In this document: piece by piece, positions 23,783 through 33,302 of the stretch | Layout of the letters: the number at the start of each line of letters is the position of its first letter | Position numbering within the stretch: position 1 is the stretch's first letter | Assembly: GCF_030499575.1 (NCBI RefSeq) | Contig: NZ_JASTLC010000001.1 | Span: 6,286,001 to 6,350,000 of the forward strand | DNA from: Streptomyces sp. DG2A-72 | Lineage (GTDB): Bacteria > Actinomycetota > Actinomycetes > Streptomycetales > Streptomycetaceae | DNA: 64,000 nt | Direction of reading: 5' to 3' | The notes under the pieces: generated by a model | What the model saw: only the letters and a program-made list of their open reading frames with translations | Database searches by the model: none | Told to the model about the DNA's origin: nothing | Translations under genes and position numbers: made by a program

Positions 23783-26245
23783 ATGAACAAGAACATCCGC
23801 CGCTCCATCGTCATAGCCGCCGGTGTCACCGGCGCCTGGGCGCTAGGTTCCTCCGTGGCCAGCGCGGACGAGTTGCCCGCAGCGTCCGTCACCACGCCTG
23901 ACGCGACGACCGACGACGTCACGTCCGACGTGACCACCGCCCTCACTGACACGCTCGGGAACGTCACCGACACGGTCGACGGCGTCGTCACCGGCGTGAC
24001 GGACACCGTCTCCGGCGCCGCCGGGGACACCACCACCCAGGCGACGTCGACCACCCAGGCCACCGGCGCCACCGCCGACAAGGCCGCCCGTACGACCACC
24101 GCCGGCGCCACCGAGCAGGCTCGCCGGTATGTCGACGCACAGGTGACCGCTCCGAAGGCGTCCAAGGTGAGGGGCGCCCAGGCGATCCAGGGCGCCAAGG
24201 CCGCGCGCGCCGCGCAGGCCGAGGCCAAGGTCACGGCAGCGGACGCCGCGGGCACGGTCCGCGCCACCGCCGAGGACACCTCGGCCACGGTCCACGCCTC
24301 CGTCTCCGACGCTCGCACCGCACCGAGGGGCGGCATCGACTACCTCTTCGGCCCCCTCTCCGCCTTCGCCCCCGAGCTGGAGAAGGCCCTGGCCGCCGCC
24401 CAGACGAAGCTCCAGGGCACCCAGTCGGCCGCCCGCGCCCAGGCCCAGGGCATCGACGGCGTCGTACGCACCAAGGCCCAGCACGTGGTCGCGGGCGCGG
24501 GCCGCACGGCAGCGGGTGTGACCGGCACCGCGCAGTCCACGGTCGCCGGGGTCCAGGGCCGTGCTGCCGGTACGGCAGCCACGGTTACCGGAACGGCTCA
24601 CTCCACGTTCACCGGCGTCGAGGGCCAGGCGGCCCACGTGGCGTCCGCCGCTACCGGCACCGCGCAGTCCACGGTCGCCGGGGTCCAGGGCCGTGCTGCC
24701 GGTACGGCAGCCACGGTCGCCGGAACGGCTCACTCCACGTTCACCGGCGTCGAGGGCCAGGCGGCCCACGTGGCGTCCGCCGCTACCGGCACCGCGCAGA
24801 CCACGGTCGCCGGGGTCCAGGGCCGTGTCGCCGGTACGGCAGCCACGGTCGCCGGAACGGCTCACTCCACGTTCACCGGCGTCGAGGGCCACGCGGGCCA
24901 CGTGGCGTCCGCCGCCACCGGCGTCGACGGCCACGCGGCCCACCTGGCGTCCGCTGTCACCGGCGTCGAGGGCCACGCGGCCCACCTGGCGTCCGCCGCC
25001 ACCGGCACAGCGCAGGCCACCGTCACCGGAGCCGGTGCCCGCACCGCGCCCGTCCTCGCCACGGCCACCTCGCGGGCCACCGCTGTCAGCAGCGCCGCCG
25101 AGGCTTCCGTCTCCGCCGTCCCCGGTCACCTCACCGGCACGGTCGGTGGGGTGAAGCAGCACGTCGTCGGGACTGTCAGCGGTGTGCCGGGGGTGGTCAC
25201 GCCGGTCGTCGAGGAGACCGTCGTCGCGGCCGTGCCGCCCGTCGCCGGCCACGCCGTGCACGGTGTGGTCCCGGTCGCGGAGCAGACCGTGGGCGGTGTC
25301 GTGCCGGTCGCCGAGGGTGCCGTCGGCGGGGTCGCGCCCGCCGCCACCCACGCCGTGGACGGGGTGACGCCGGTCGCCGGGCAGACGGTCGCCGGGGTCG
25401 GGTCCACCGCCGGGCACGCCGTCGACGCCGCGAGCGCGCTGGCGTACGGAGTCGTCGCGGATGTCCGGCCCGTCGCGGGTGGCGTCGTGCAGGGTGTCCC
25501 GCCGGTTGCCACCGGGGCGGTCGCCGATGGGCAGGGCATCGCCGGCGGCGCCGTGGCCGGGATGCAGCCGGTCGTCGGCGGGGTGGTCGCGGACGTACCG
25601 CCGTACGCCACCGGCCTGGTCGGCCAGGTCGCCCACGACACCACGCACGCCGTCCTGCCGCCCGTCGGCAACACCACTGTGAACGGCGTGGTCCCGGTCG
25701 CGCAGCAGGCCGTCGGGGACGCCGGTGCGCTGGCGTACGGCGTCACCGGTGAGGTGCGGCCCTTCGCGGGCGGTGTCGTCGGTGAGGTCGACCCCTTCGT
25801 CCACGGTGTCGCCGGGCAGGCCATGCCCTTCGCCGAGGGCGTGGCCGGGCAGGTGCCGCCGTTCGCGTACGGGGTCGCCGGGGCGGTGCAGCCGGTGGTC
25901 GAGACGGTTGTGGAAACGGTTCGCCCGGTCGTGCAGGGCGTCGGCGGGAGCGCCACGGAGCTGGCGTACGGCGTCACCGGTGAGGTGCGGCCCTTCGCGG
26001 GTGGCGTCGTCGGTGAGGTCGACCCCTTCGTCCACGGTGTTGCCGGGCAGGCCGCGCCCTTCGCGCAGGAGCTGACCGGGACCGGCCAGGCCACCGGGGG
26101 CCCGCTCGCCGAGCACGCCGTGACCGGCGTCGAAGGCGTCGCCGAATCGGCCACTCCGGCCTACGTGCGGAACGTCCAGGGCTACACGCAGGACGTCACC
26201 GGCTACGCCTCCGGCGCGCAGTACGGCACCCCGTACAGCGTCTGA
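23783..26245 (+). CDS. Secreted long repeat protein (Thr/Ala/Gly/Val-rich)
   Basis: 820 aa. Signal peptide 1-28 (RRSIVIAAGVTGAWALGS, cut after ASA). The mature protein is built of repeats. A Thr/Asp-rich N-part is followed by three near-identical 44-residue units encoded by 24521-24916 (TVAGVQGRAAGT then TFTGVEGQAAHVA), then three 14-residue units (TGVEGHAAHLASAA). A long C-part repeats PVAGGVV / GEVRPFAGGVVGEVDPFV; one roughly 90-bp piece recurs at 25730 and 25971. There is no LPXTG motif or membrane tail. Probably an extracellular, fibre-like or hydrophobic coat component, but this is a guess from composition. Confidence 0.82.
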   Translation: MNKNIRRSIVIAAGVTGAWALGSSVASADELPAASVTTPDATTDDVTSDVTTALTDTLGNVTDTVDGVVTGVTDTVSGAAGDTTTQATSTTQATGATADKAARTTTAGATEQARRYVDAQVTAPKASKVRGAQAIQGAKAARAAQAEAKVTAADAAGTVRATAEDTSATVHASVSDARTAPRGGIDYLFGPLSAFAPELEKALAAAQTKLQGTQSAARAQAQGIDGVVRTKAQHVVAGAGRTAAGVTGTAQSTVAGVQGRAAGTAATVTGTAHSTFTGVEGQAAHVASAATGTAQSTVAGVQGRAAGTAATVAGTAHSTFTGVEGQAAHVASAATGTAQTTVAGVQGRVAGTAATVAGTAHSTFTGVEGHAGHVASAATGVDGHAAHLASAVTGVEGHAAHLASAATGTAQATVTGAGARTAPVLATATSRATAVSSAAEASVSAVPGHLTGTVGGVKQHVVGTVSGVPGVVTPVVEETVVAAVPPVAGHAVHGVVPVAEQTVGGVVPVAEGAVGGVAPAATHAVDGVTPVAGQTVAGVGSTAGHAVDAASALAYGVVADVRPVAGGVVQGVPPVATGAVADGQGIAGGAVAGMQPVVGGVVADVPPYATGLVGQVAHDTTHAVLPPVGNTTVNGVVPVAQQAVGDAGALAYGVTGEVRPFAGGVVGEVDPFVHGVAGQAMPFAEGVAGQVPPFAYGVAGAVQPVVETVVETVRPVVQGVGGSATELAYGVTGEVRPFAGGVVGEVDPFVHGVAGQAAPFAQELTGTGQATGGPLAEHAVTGVEGVAESATPAYVRNVQGYTQDVTGYASGAQYGTPYSV
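24521..24916 (+). repeat. Three tandem 132-bp repeats
   Basis: Units start at 24521, 24653 and 24785, each 132 bp (44 codons), the first two almost identical in DNA. The third drifts near its end. Shorter 42-bp units follow. Such DNA-level identity implies recent unequal crossing-over or slippage. Confidence 0.92.
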
Positions 26246-26411
26246 CCGCAGGCCCGCCACCGACGCCGTACGACGGGCCCCGGCGGAACCGTCAACCGGC
26301 GCATCTCACCACCACGGCGCAGGCGCGGTGGTGGACGACCGGCTCCGCGGCGGCGATGGACCCGGACGGCCGAAAGCCGTCGGACCGTCCGGTCGGCACC
26401 CCGCGGACGGG

Positions 26412-26443
26412 CGGTTGATCCCCATTGGGGTGGGGATCAACCG
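26412..26443. terminator. Strong hairpin downstream of the repeat protein
   Basis: CGGTTGATCCCCA (26412-26424) pairs with TGGGGATCAACCG (26431-26443), 13 bp perfect, 6-base loop. No U-run follows, as is common in Streptomyces terminators. Confidence 0.6.
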
Positions 26444-26493
26444 GCCCAGCACCCTGAAGAGGCGCTGTTGCGCCCCTGATGGGGCTGTTCAAG

Positions 26494-26529
26494 AGGCCTC
26501 ACCGGGTCAACCCCAGCCCGGTGAGGCCT
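26494..26529 (+). terminator. Second strong hairpin before sucC
   Basis: AGGCCTCACCGGG (26494-26506) and CCCGGTGAGGCCT (26517-26529), 13 bp perfect with a 10-base loop, followed by TTCACC. Either a second terminator or an attenuating structure 240 bp before sucC. Confidence 0.65.
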
Positions 26530-26772
26530 TTCACCTGCGGCACGCCGTGCCAGTGATCGCGGCATCATGTGACAGGTATCACCGCTCAGGTGTGACCCCT
26601 GATTTAGAGACCCCCGTCCGGCGGCGATAACCTGCGAGACGGACATGCCGCGCGCTCGGACACCGTGTGCGCACCCCTTGTGACACATGCGGAACATGCG
26701 GTCGTCACGTTGCCCTCGCGGCACGCCCACGCATCCAACGAACCGCGAGATCACTGATAGGGACGGAAGCGC

Positions 26773-27951
26773 GTGGACCTGTTCGAGTACCAGGCGAGGG
26801 ACCTCTTCGCCAAGCACGATGTACCGGTGCTGGCCGGTGAAGTCATCGACACGCCTGAGGCGGCCCGCGCAGCCACTGAGCGCCTGGGTGGCAAGTCCGT
26901 CGTCAAGGCTCAGGTGAAGGTCGGTGGCCGTGGCAAGGCCGGCGGCGTGAAGCTCGCCGCGACCCCGGACGAGGCCGTCGCCCGCGCGACGGACATCCTC
27001 GGCATGGACATCAAGGGCCACACGGTCCACAAGGTGATGATCGCCGAGACGGCTCCGGAGATCGTGGAGGAGTACTACGTCTCCTTCCTCCTGGACCGTG
27101 CCAACCGCACCTTCCTCTCCATCGCCTCCGTCGAGGGCGGCGTGGAGATCGAGGAGGTGGCGGCCAACCGTCCGGAGGCCGTCGCCAAGACGCCGATCGA
27201 CGCCAACGAGGGTGTGACCCCTCAGAAGGCCCGCGAGATCGTCGAGGCCGCGAAGTTCCCGGCCGACGTCGCCGGCAAGGTCGCCGACATCCTCGTCACC
27301 CTGTGGGACACCTTCATCAAGGAGGACGCCCTCCTGGTCGAGGTCAACCCGCTGGCGAAGGTCGCCTCCGGCGACGTCATCGCCCTGGACGGCAAGGTCT
27401 CCCTGGACGAGAACGCCGAGTTCCGTCAGCCGGAGCACGAGGCCCTCCAGGACAAGGACTCGGCGAACCCGCTGGAGGCCGCGGCCAAGGAGAAGAACCT
27501 CAACTACGTCAAGCTCGACGGCGAGGTCGGCATCATCGGCAACGGCGCGGGGCTCGTCATGAGCACCCTCGACGTGGTCGCGTACGCCGGTGAAGCGCAC
27601 GGTGGCGTCAAGCCCGCCAACTTCCTCGACATCGGCGGCGGCGCCTCCGCGCAGGTCATGGCGAACGGCCTGGAGATCATCCTGGGCGACCCGGACGTCA
27701 AGTCCGTCTTCGTCAACGTCTTCGGCGGCATCACTGCCTGTGACGAGGTCGCCAACGGCATCGTCCAGGCCCTGGAGCTCCTGAAGTCCAAGGGCGAGGA
27801 CGTCACCAAGCCGCTCGTCGTCCGCCTCGACGGCAACAACGCCGAGCTGGGTCGTCAGATCCTGTCGGACGCCAACCACCCGCTGGTCCAGCGCGTGGAC
27901 ACCATGGACGGCGCGGCCGACAAGGCCGCCGAGCTCGCGGCTGCGAAGTAA
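26773..27951 (+). CDS. sucC: Succinyl-CoA ligase (ADP-forming), beta subunit
   Basis: 392 aa from GTG 26773, the usual length. TCA-cycle enzyme: succinyl-CoA + ADP + Pi to succinate + ATP, as a complex with SucD. The N-terminal ATP-grasp domain starts [12 protein letters not shown], with nucleotide-contact sequence [16 protein letters not shown]. The C-terminal ligase domain has [22 protein letters not shown] and the final [13 protein letters not shown] loop. SucD follows 23 bp later on the same strand: a two-gene operon. Confidence 0.97.
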   Translation: MDLFEYQARDLFAKHDVPVLAGEVIDTPEAARAATERLGGKSVVKAQVKVGGRGKAGGVKLAATPDEAVARATDILGMDIKGHTVHKVMIAETAPEIVEEYYVSFLLDRANRTFLSIASVEGGVEIEEVAANRPEAVAKTPIDANEGVTPQKAREIVEAAKFPADVAGKVADILVTLWDTFIKEDALLVEVNPLAKVASGDVIALDGKVSLDENAEFRQPEHEALQDKDSANPLEAAAKEKNLNYVKLDGEVGIIGNGAGLVMSTLDVVAYAGEAHGGVKPANFLDIGGGASAQVMANGLEIILGDPDVKSVFVNVFGGITACDEVANGIVQALELLKSKGEDVTKPLVVRLDGNNAELGRQILSDANHPLVQRVDTMDGAADKAAELAAAK

Positions 27952-27974
27952 GGGATCGAGGGACTCAGACCACC

Positions 27975-28859
27975 ATGGCTATCTTCCTCAACAAGGACAG
28001 CAAGGTCATCGTCCAGGGCATGACCGGTGCCACGGGCATGAAGCACACCAAGCTCATGCTGGCCGACGGCACGAACATCGTCGGTGGCGTGAACCCGCGT
28101 AAGGCGGGCACCAGCGTCGACATCGACGGCAACGAGATCCCGGTCTTCGGCACGGTCGCCGAGGCGATCGAGAAGACGGGCGCGAACGTATCCGTCCTCT
28201 TCGTGCCGCCGGCCTTCGCCAAGGCCGCGGTCGTCGAGGCGATCGACGCCGAGATCCCGCTCGCGGTCGTCATCACCGAGGGCATCGCCGTCCACGACTC
28301 GGCCGCGTTCTACGCGTACGCCGTGTCGCAGGGCAACAAGACCCGGATCATCGGCCCGAACTGCCCCGGTCTCATCACCCCGGGCCAGTCCAACGCCGGC
28401 ATCATCCCGGGCGACATCACCAAGCCGGGCCGTATCGGTCTGGTCTCGAAGTCCGGCACGCTGACGTACCAGATGATGTACGAGCTGCGGGACATCGGCT
28501 TCTCCTCCGCCGTCGGCATCGGTGGCGACCCGGTCATCGGTACGACCCACATCGACGCGCTCGCCGCGTTCGAAGCCGACCCCGACACCGATCTGATCGT
28601 GATGATCGGTGAGATCGGTGGCGACGCCGAGGAGCGGGCCGCGGCCTTCATCAAGGAGAACGTGACCAAGCCGGTCGTCGGCTATGTCGCGGGCTTCACC
28701 GCGCCCGAGGGCAAGACCATGGGTCACGCGGGTGCGATCGTGTCCGGTTCGTCCGGTACGGCCGCTGCGAAGAAGGAGGCGCTGGAGGCTGCGGGCGTCA
28801 AGGTGGGCAAGACGCCTACCGAGACGGCGAAGCTGGCGCGGGAGCTTCTTGCCGGCTGA
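27975..28859 (+). CDS. sucD: Succinyl-CoA ligase, alpha subunit
   Basis: 294 aa. An N-terminal CoA-binding Rossmann domain ([13 protein letters not shown], then GVNPRKAGT) and a ligase domain follow. The phosphorylated active-site His lies in [10 protein letters not shown] near residue 250, after the GEIGGDAEE sequence (Glu that steadies the His). [11 protein letters not shown] is the family loop. ATG 27975 has GAGGGA about 9 nt upstream. Co-transcribed with sucC; a hairpin terminator follows. Confidence 0.97.
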   Translation: MAIFLNKDSKVIVQGMTGATGMKHTKLMLADGTNIVGGVNPRKAGTSVDIDGNEIPVFGTVAEAIEKTGANVSVLFVPPAFAKAAVVEAIDAEIPLAVVITEGIAVHDSAAFYAYAVSQGNKTRIIGPNCPGLITPGQSNAGIIPGDITKPGRIGLVSKSGTLTYQMMYELRDIGFSSAVGIGGDPVIGTTHIDALAAFEADPDTDLIVMIGEIGGDAEERAAAFIKENVTKPVVGYVAGFTAPEGKTMGHAGAIVSGSSGTAAAKKEALEAAGVKVGKTPTETAKLARELLAG

Positions 28860-28880
28860 ACGGTTTCTTGGCTGAGCGTT

Positions 28881-28914
28881 GGTGGCCCGTTCCCCTGCGT
28901 GGGGGCGGGCCACC
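28881..28914 (+). terminator. sucCD terminator
   Basis: GGTGGCCCG (28881-28889) pairs with CGGGCCACC (28906-28914); CCCC/GGGG inside the loop extends the stem. It lies 22 bp after the sucD stop. Confidence 0.75.
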
Positions 28915-29008
28915 GGCGTTTCGCTCGCCCGCGCTTGCGGGGTGCCGCGCCTTTCTTTGGGACGGGAGCCGCCCTAGGCGGCACGAATGCCCGCAGCTAC
29001 GGCGGCAG

Positions 29009-30193
29009 TCAGGGCAGCGTCGGTAGCAGTCTCTGCGGGCCCCTCGCCGTTTCCTCCCGGAGTTTCTCGCGTAGTTCCGACTCCGCCTCCGACAAGGGGC
29101 CCGGGGCGACTCGCTTCGGGACGCCGCGTACGTCGCTGCCGGGTGCCACCGGTGGCTCGTACTGGGTCGGGGCCGAGCGGAGGGTGAGGGCTGTTGTGCC
29201 GATCAGGGCGACGGTGAAGGCGATGGCGGCGCGGGTCCAGAAGCGGGCGCGGCGTTCGCTGCCGTGGCGGACCGTGAGGGGTTTGGCGGCGCGGAGGCGT
29301 TCGGTGGAGGCGAGGGTGGCGAGCCGGCGGTGGAGTTCGGCCGGGTCGGACAGCTCCGGCAGCCGTTCGGCGATCGCCGCGCGCGCGTGCAGCAGACGGT
29401 TCGCCGTCGCCGGAGTGCTCGCTTCCGTCTCCGCCGCCGTGTCCGGCAGATCGAGGCCTACACCGTCGTACAGCAGGAGCGTGCGGCGGTGCGGTGGCGG
29501 GAGTTTCAGGAGTACGTCCATCAGCGCGCGGTCGGTGGCGTCGGCGGGGGGCGGTTCGGGGTGCCGGTAGCGCGGGCGGAGGCGGTGCCAGGGGGAGAGG
29601 GCGCACTCGTACGCCGTCGCCCGAACCCAGCCCGCCGGATCGCGGTCGAGCGCCACCTCCGGCCAGCTCTGCCAGGCGAGTTGGAAGGCCCGCTCGACCG
29701 ACTCGCGGGCGAGTTCGCGGCGCCCCGTGAGCAGATAGGTCTGCCGGACGAGGGCGGGTGCGCAGAACGCGTACAGCGCGTCGAAGGCCTGAGCGGGCGT
29801 CAGGGCGTCGGACCGCAGGTCGATCGCCGGTTGCGGTGTGAGCCGTGGGGGTGCGGCGGTTCGTACGGGAGTGTCGGTGGGGTCGGTGGGGTCGGTGGCC
29901 ACGGGAGCGGGGTCTTGACCCGCCGTCACCTTCTTCTCGTCCTTCTCGTCCTTCTCGTCTTTCTCGTTTTTCCCGTCCTGCTCGTTCTTCTCGGTCGGGA
30001 GTTCGGCCAGCAGCTTCGCGTAGGCCTCTCGTTTCCGGCCGCGCGGAGTCGTCCGGCCGGTCTCCCACGAACGGACCGTTTCCCGGCTGACGCCCATCCG
30101 CGCCGCGACCTGAGCCTGCGTCAACGACTGGGCCTCGCGCAGGCGTCGGCGTTCGGCGGGCCGGGGGAGCGGGGTCGAAGGGCTCTGCTTCAC
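29009..30193 (-). CDS. XRE helix-turn-helix / sigma-like / membrane fusion protein
   Basis: 394 aa from GTG 30193 (AAAGGG 7 nt upstream). Three parts are visible. Residues about 12-60 are an XRE-type HTH (REAQSLTQAQVAARMGVS, then WETGRTTP). A Lys/Glu/Asp-only linker with tandem KNEKDEKDEKDEK follows. About 135-290 look like ECF-sigma region 2 and 4 remnants (QTYLLTGRRELARESVERAF and LPPPHRRTLLLYDGVGL). One membrane segment (TRAAIAFTVALIGTTALTL) precedes a charged extracytoplasmic tail. It is transcribed away from the DUF6350 gene. Likely a membrane-tethered regulator; target unknown. Confidence 0.8.
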   Translation of the reverse strand: MKQSPSTPLPRPAERRRLREAQSLTQAQVAARMGVSRETVRSWETGRTTPRGRKREAYAKLLAELPTEKNEQDGKNEKDEKDEKDEKKVTAGQDPAPVATDPTDPTDTPVRTAAPPRLTPQPAIDLRSDALTPAQAFDALYAFCAPALVRQTYLLTGRRELARESVERAFQLAWQSWPEVALDRDPAGWVRATAYECALSPWHRLRPRYRHPEPPPADATDRALMDVLLKLPPPHRRTLLLYDGVGLDLPDTAAETEASTPATANRLLHARAAIAERLPELSDPAELHRRLATLASTERLRAAKPLTVRHGSERRARFWTRAAIAFTVALIGTTALTLRSAPTQYEPPVAPGSDVRGVPKRVAPGPLSEAESELREKLREETARGPQRLLPTLP

Positions 30194-30289
30194 GGCTCGC
30201 CCTTTCGTACGAAAAAGTACATAAACATATATTGAGCGACACATCGGTGGTTTGCCTGTTACGACGGGAAAGCGCGTGTCGTTGGGACC
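30194..30289. promoter_or_regulatory. AT-rich divergent promoter region
   Basis: The stretch 30205-30235 is very A/T-rich for this genome (GAAAAAGTACATAAACATAT) and includes the short palindrome GTAC-GAAAAA-GTAC. It sits between the XRE/sigma-like gene and the DUF6350 gene and is a candidate for autoregulation by the XRE domain. Confidence 0.45.
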
Positions 30290-31972
30290 ATGGCGGGCGT
30301 GACCCAGATGACCGTTCGCCGCCGTTCGTCGTTGTCGTTGCTGCTCACCCGGTTGCGCGACCGTTCGCCCGGGCTGACCGCGAGCCTGCTGGCCGGTGCG
30401 CTCGCGGCGGCGGTGGGGCTCGGGTCGTTCGCCGTGCTGGTGTTGGTGCTGTGGATCAGTTCGCCGTATCCCGACAGCGGGCCGGGCGGGGCGCTGCATG
30501 TCGCCGCGGCGCTGTGGCTGCTGGCGCACGGTGCCGACCTGGTCCGCACCGACTCGCTCTCCGGCGGCCCCGCGCCGGTCGGTGTCACCCCGCTGATGCT
30601 GCTCGTGCTGCCGGTGCTGCTGCTGCACCGGGCGGCGCGGGACGCCGCGGCGGACGAGCGTGAGGTGGACGGGCGCGGCAGCGGTGAAGGCCCGGGGCCG
30701 GGGCCGGTGGTGGCGTTGGTGGGCGTGGTCCTCGGCTATCTCGGAGTCGGTGCGGCGGCGGCTCTGTATGCCTCGGGGGGTGCGTTGCGGCCGTCGTGGG
30801 TGTGGGTGTGCGTGTGTGTGCCGGTGGTCGCGACGGTGGCGGCGGGGGCGGGGGTCTGGACGGCGTACGGGCGCACGGGCGAGCCGGTCTACAGCGTGCT
30901 GAACCATCTGCCGCCGTGGGTACGGCGGCGGGTACGGCGTCTTCTCCTCGTGCCGGATTTCCCGGCCCGTCTCTTCGCCGCCGCGCGCGCCGCGGGCGCC
31001 GGGGCGGCCGTGCTGGTCGGAGGTGGGGCGCTGCTGCTGACGGTGTCGCTGGTCTGGCACGGCGAGGCGGCCAGGAGGTCCTTTCTGCAGCTGACGGAAG
31101 GGGGGTCCGGGCAGTTCGCGGTGCTGTTGCTCTGCATGGCGCTCGTCCCGAACGCGGCCGTGTGGGGAGCGTCGTACGCCCTCGGCCCCGGCTTCACCCT
31201 GGGCGTCGGCCACGTCGTGTCCCCCCTGTCCTCGGCTCCCGCCCCGCTCCTGCCGCCGTTCCCGCTGCTGGCGGCGGTACCGGACGCGGGGGCCGGAACG
31301 CCGCTGAACTGGGCGGCGGGGGTGGTGCCGGTGGTGGCCGCGGTGACGGTGGGCTGGTTTGTGGGTGGGGCGGCTGCTGGGGGACGGGGCGGGGTGGGGG
31401 CCGAGGGTGCGTCGGGGGTGGGAGCCGGAGGTACGGCAGGGGTGGGGTCGGTACGGGCGACGGGAGCGGGGTCCCGGGGTGCCGCGGGGGTGGGGGCCGG
31501 TGACGGCGGGAGCGGTGCCTGGTCGTGGCGACGGACCGCCGGGACGGCCGGGTGGGCGGCTGTGCTGTGCGCGGGGCTGGTCGCTGTCCTTGCCGCGTTG
31601 TCGGGTGGGCCGCTCGGCGGGGCGGCGCTGGCACGGTTCGGGCCGGTGTGGTGGCAGGCCGGTGGTGCGGCGCTGGGGTGGATCGTGGGGGTGGCGGTTG
31701 TGGTGGCGGTGGGGGTGCGGGGGTGGCGGTGCCGGGAGGGGTGGGGGCGGCGGGGGAGCCGGGGGAGTCGGGAGGTGGAGAGCGCGGCGGATGTCACGCC
31801 GGGTGTTCTGTGTGAGCCCCTTGAATCGGACGATGACTCGGAGGCGTACGACCTGCTGCCCGCCGACGTCGATCCGCAGCCGGCGTCGGACGATGACGAG
31901 GGCCATGTGGAGCATGTGGAGCATGTGGAGCTGGGGAAGGTGGCCCCGCCCGCACAGTCACCGGAAGCCTGA
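30290..31972 (+). CDS. DUF6350 membrane protein (PerM-like)
   Basis: 560 aa from ATG 30290; ATG 30308 is an alternative. At least eleven hydrophobic segments, starting with [20 protein letters not shown] and ISSPYPDSG between helices 1 and 2. A Gly-rich region (about 365-410) has repeats of [13 protein letters not shown] cytoplasmic acidic tail ends in a short VEHVEHVE repeat. It has the position of mycobacterial perM (Rv0955), directly upstream of purN-purH and near sucCD, where PerM is linked to cell division and acid persistence. In Streptomyces the role is unproven. Confidence 0.82.
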   Translation: MAGVTQMTVRRRSSLSLLLTRLRDRSPGLTASLLAGALAAAVGLGSFAVLVLVLWISSPYPDSGPGGALHVAAALWLLAHGADLVRTDSLSGGPAPVGVTPLMLLVLPVLLLHRAARDAAADEREVDGRGSGEGPGPGPVVALVGVVLGYLGVGAAAALYASGGALRPSWVWVCVCVPVVATVAAGAGVWTAYGRTGEPVYSVLNHLPPWVRRRVRRLLLVPDFPARLFAAARAAGAGAAVLVGGGALLLTVSLVWHGEAARRSFLQLTEGGSGQFAVLLLCMALVPNAAVWGASYALGPGFTLGVGHVVSPLSSAPAPLLPPFPLLAAVPDAGAGTPLNWAAGVVPVVAAVTVGWFVGGAAAGGRGGVGAEGASGVGAGGTAGVGSVRATGAGSRGAAGVGAGDGGSGAWSWRRTAGTAGWAAVLCAGLVAVLAALSGGPLGGAALARFGPVWWQAGGAALGWIVGVAVVVAVGVRGWRCREGWGRRGSRGSREVESAADVTPGVLCEPLESDDDSEAYDLLPADVDPQPASDDDEGHVEHVEHVELGKVAPPAQSPEA

Positions 31973-32004
31973 ACTCGCCCCCGCCGCCCCTACCCGTCCC
32001 ATCC

Positions 32005-32077
32005 CTGAGGGCTGCGCCCCCAGACCCCCGCTTCGGCCCTGAACGGGCCTTGTCCTCAAACGCCGGACGGGCTGGAG
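32005..32077. repeat. Dispersed Streptomyces intergenic repeat
   Basis: GGGCTGCGCCCCCAGACCCC followed by CTTGTCCTCAAACGCCGGAC is a repeat type seen in very many Streptomyces intergenic spaces. It lies between convergent genes and may end both transcripts. Confidence 0.7.
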
Positions 32078-32167
32078 GGTGCGGTCCGGCGCCGGGAAGC
32101 GAGCGCCCTCAGCCGTCCCTTTGATCCGGCGACCGGCCAGTTGTCACCGGTGCGGACCTCAGTCTTC

Positions 32168-32977
32168 TCAGTCTTCCGTGCCCAGGACGCCCCGCAGCTC
32201 CTCCGGCAGGAGTTGGCTGCAGGACTGCTTCGCTTCGTTGGTGAGGGAGTCGCTGACGCAGGTGTAGTAGTCGCGGTAGACGAGCTGGGCGGTGAAGGTC
32301 GCGGCGACGAGGGCGATGGCGAGGGAGGCGGTGACGAGGCCGGATACCGCGGCTGTGGTCTGGGGGCGGGCGTTGCTCGTGGGGGCCGGGGTGTCCGGGT
32401 CGGCGGTGCGGGGCTTGGCCCGCAGAGCGGTGATGCCCCAGTACAGGGAGAGGGCGCCCAGCAGCAGCGCGACGTACGGCCAGCTGAAGAGGGCGAAGAA
32501 GAAGGCCCACATGCCGGAGAGCAGGGAGTACCGCGCGCGGCGCTGGGCCGGGTCCGCCGGGTCCCAGCGGAGGTTCGTGCCGGGGCCGCTGCCGCCGGGG
32601 CCGCCTTCCGGGCCGCTGCCCTGATCGCCCCGGCCGCCCGGACGGTCGCCGAAGCCGCCCGAGGAGCGGCCGGGCTGGCGGTCGCTCCACTGGCTGCCCC
32701 ACGGAGAGCGCGAGTCGCCCTCACGGTCACTGTCTCCCGAGGAGTCCTCGCCCGACGGGCGCCGCGGCTGCCACGGGCGGTCCGGCGTGCCCTCCGGCGG
32801 CGGTGCGAACGGGTTGTCCTCACCCGGCGTGCCGCCCTGCCCTTCGCCGTTCGGCTGGTCCGAGGGCGCGTCGGGCGGCGAGGCGGGGCGCTCCCGCAGA
32901 ACCAGCACGGCGCTGCGCTCCCCTCCCTGCACCGACTGCTGGGGGAGCGTGAGGAGTCGCAGGCTGCGGTCCGGCAT
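32168..32977 (-). CDS. Membrane protein with long Pro/Gly/Asp-rich N-terminus
   Basis: 269 aa from ATG 32977; the TTG codon before it fits the AAGGGGAAGA sequence slightly better. Residues 30-140 are disordered and highly Pro/Gly/Ser/Asp-rich ([20 protein letters not shown]). Three hydrophobic segments follow: [32 protein letters not shown] and [19 protein letters not shown] short external tail has two cysteines (YYTCVSDSL and KQSCSQLL). The pattern of cytoplasmic Pro-rich tail, membrane helices and Cys pair is common in actinobacteria. Function unknown. Confidence 0.75.
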   Translation of the reverse strand: MPDRSLRLLTLPQQSVQGGERSAVLVLRERPASPPDAPSDQPNGEGQGGTPGEDNPFAPPPEGTPDRPWQPRRPSGEDSSGDSDREGDSRSPWGSQWSDRQPGRSSGGFGDRPGGRGDQGSGPEGGPGGSGPGTNLRWDPADPAQRRARYSLLSGMWAFFFALFSWPYVALLLGALSLYWGITALRAKPRTADPDTPAPTSNARPQTTAAVSGLVTASLAIALVAATFTAQLVYRDYYTCVSDSLTNEAKQSCSQLLPEELRGVLGTED

Positions 32978-33302
32978 CAAGTGAGCGTCTTCCCCTTGGT
33001 GATAACGACGTGCTGACAACGACGTGCTGACAACTGCTGAACGGGTCCGGCGTGAGCGGTCCCTCCGTAAAACGCACCACCAACCGCCCGCGTTCCCCGG
33101 TCCGCTCCTCGCAGACGCTACCTTCCGGCCATGCCCCCGTCCCATGGGGGCCGCCCGGTGTGCCGGTATCGTTGCTGACGGTCGGCCGCTTCGTAGACTT
33201 CCCCGTATCCGAGGGCGCGAAGCATTCGTATGAACGTACATAACCACTGACGTGCATACCACCGGCCGTACGGAAAACGCTCCCCCGAGAAAGGGCCCCA
33301 CC

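Larger units (their letters stand above)
26246..26772. other. 527-bp intergenic region upstream of sucC
   Basis: No gene seen. It is dense in hairpins: 26309-26335 (CACCACC/GGTGGTG), 26412-26443 and 26494-26529, the last two listed as terminators. The final ~140 bp, with lower G+C (TTGTGACACATGCGGAACATG near 26679), should contain the sucCD promoter. Confidence 0.5.

Noticed and set aside
24521..24916. Tandem repeats as a CRISPR array
   Set aside because: Units are adjacent without unique spacers, 132 bp long and in frame with a protein.
23843..26260. 805-residue frame antisense to the repeat protein
   Set aside because: Its repeats only mirror the DNA repeats of the plus-strand gene, which has a signal peptide and a plausible start.
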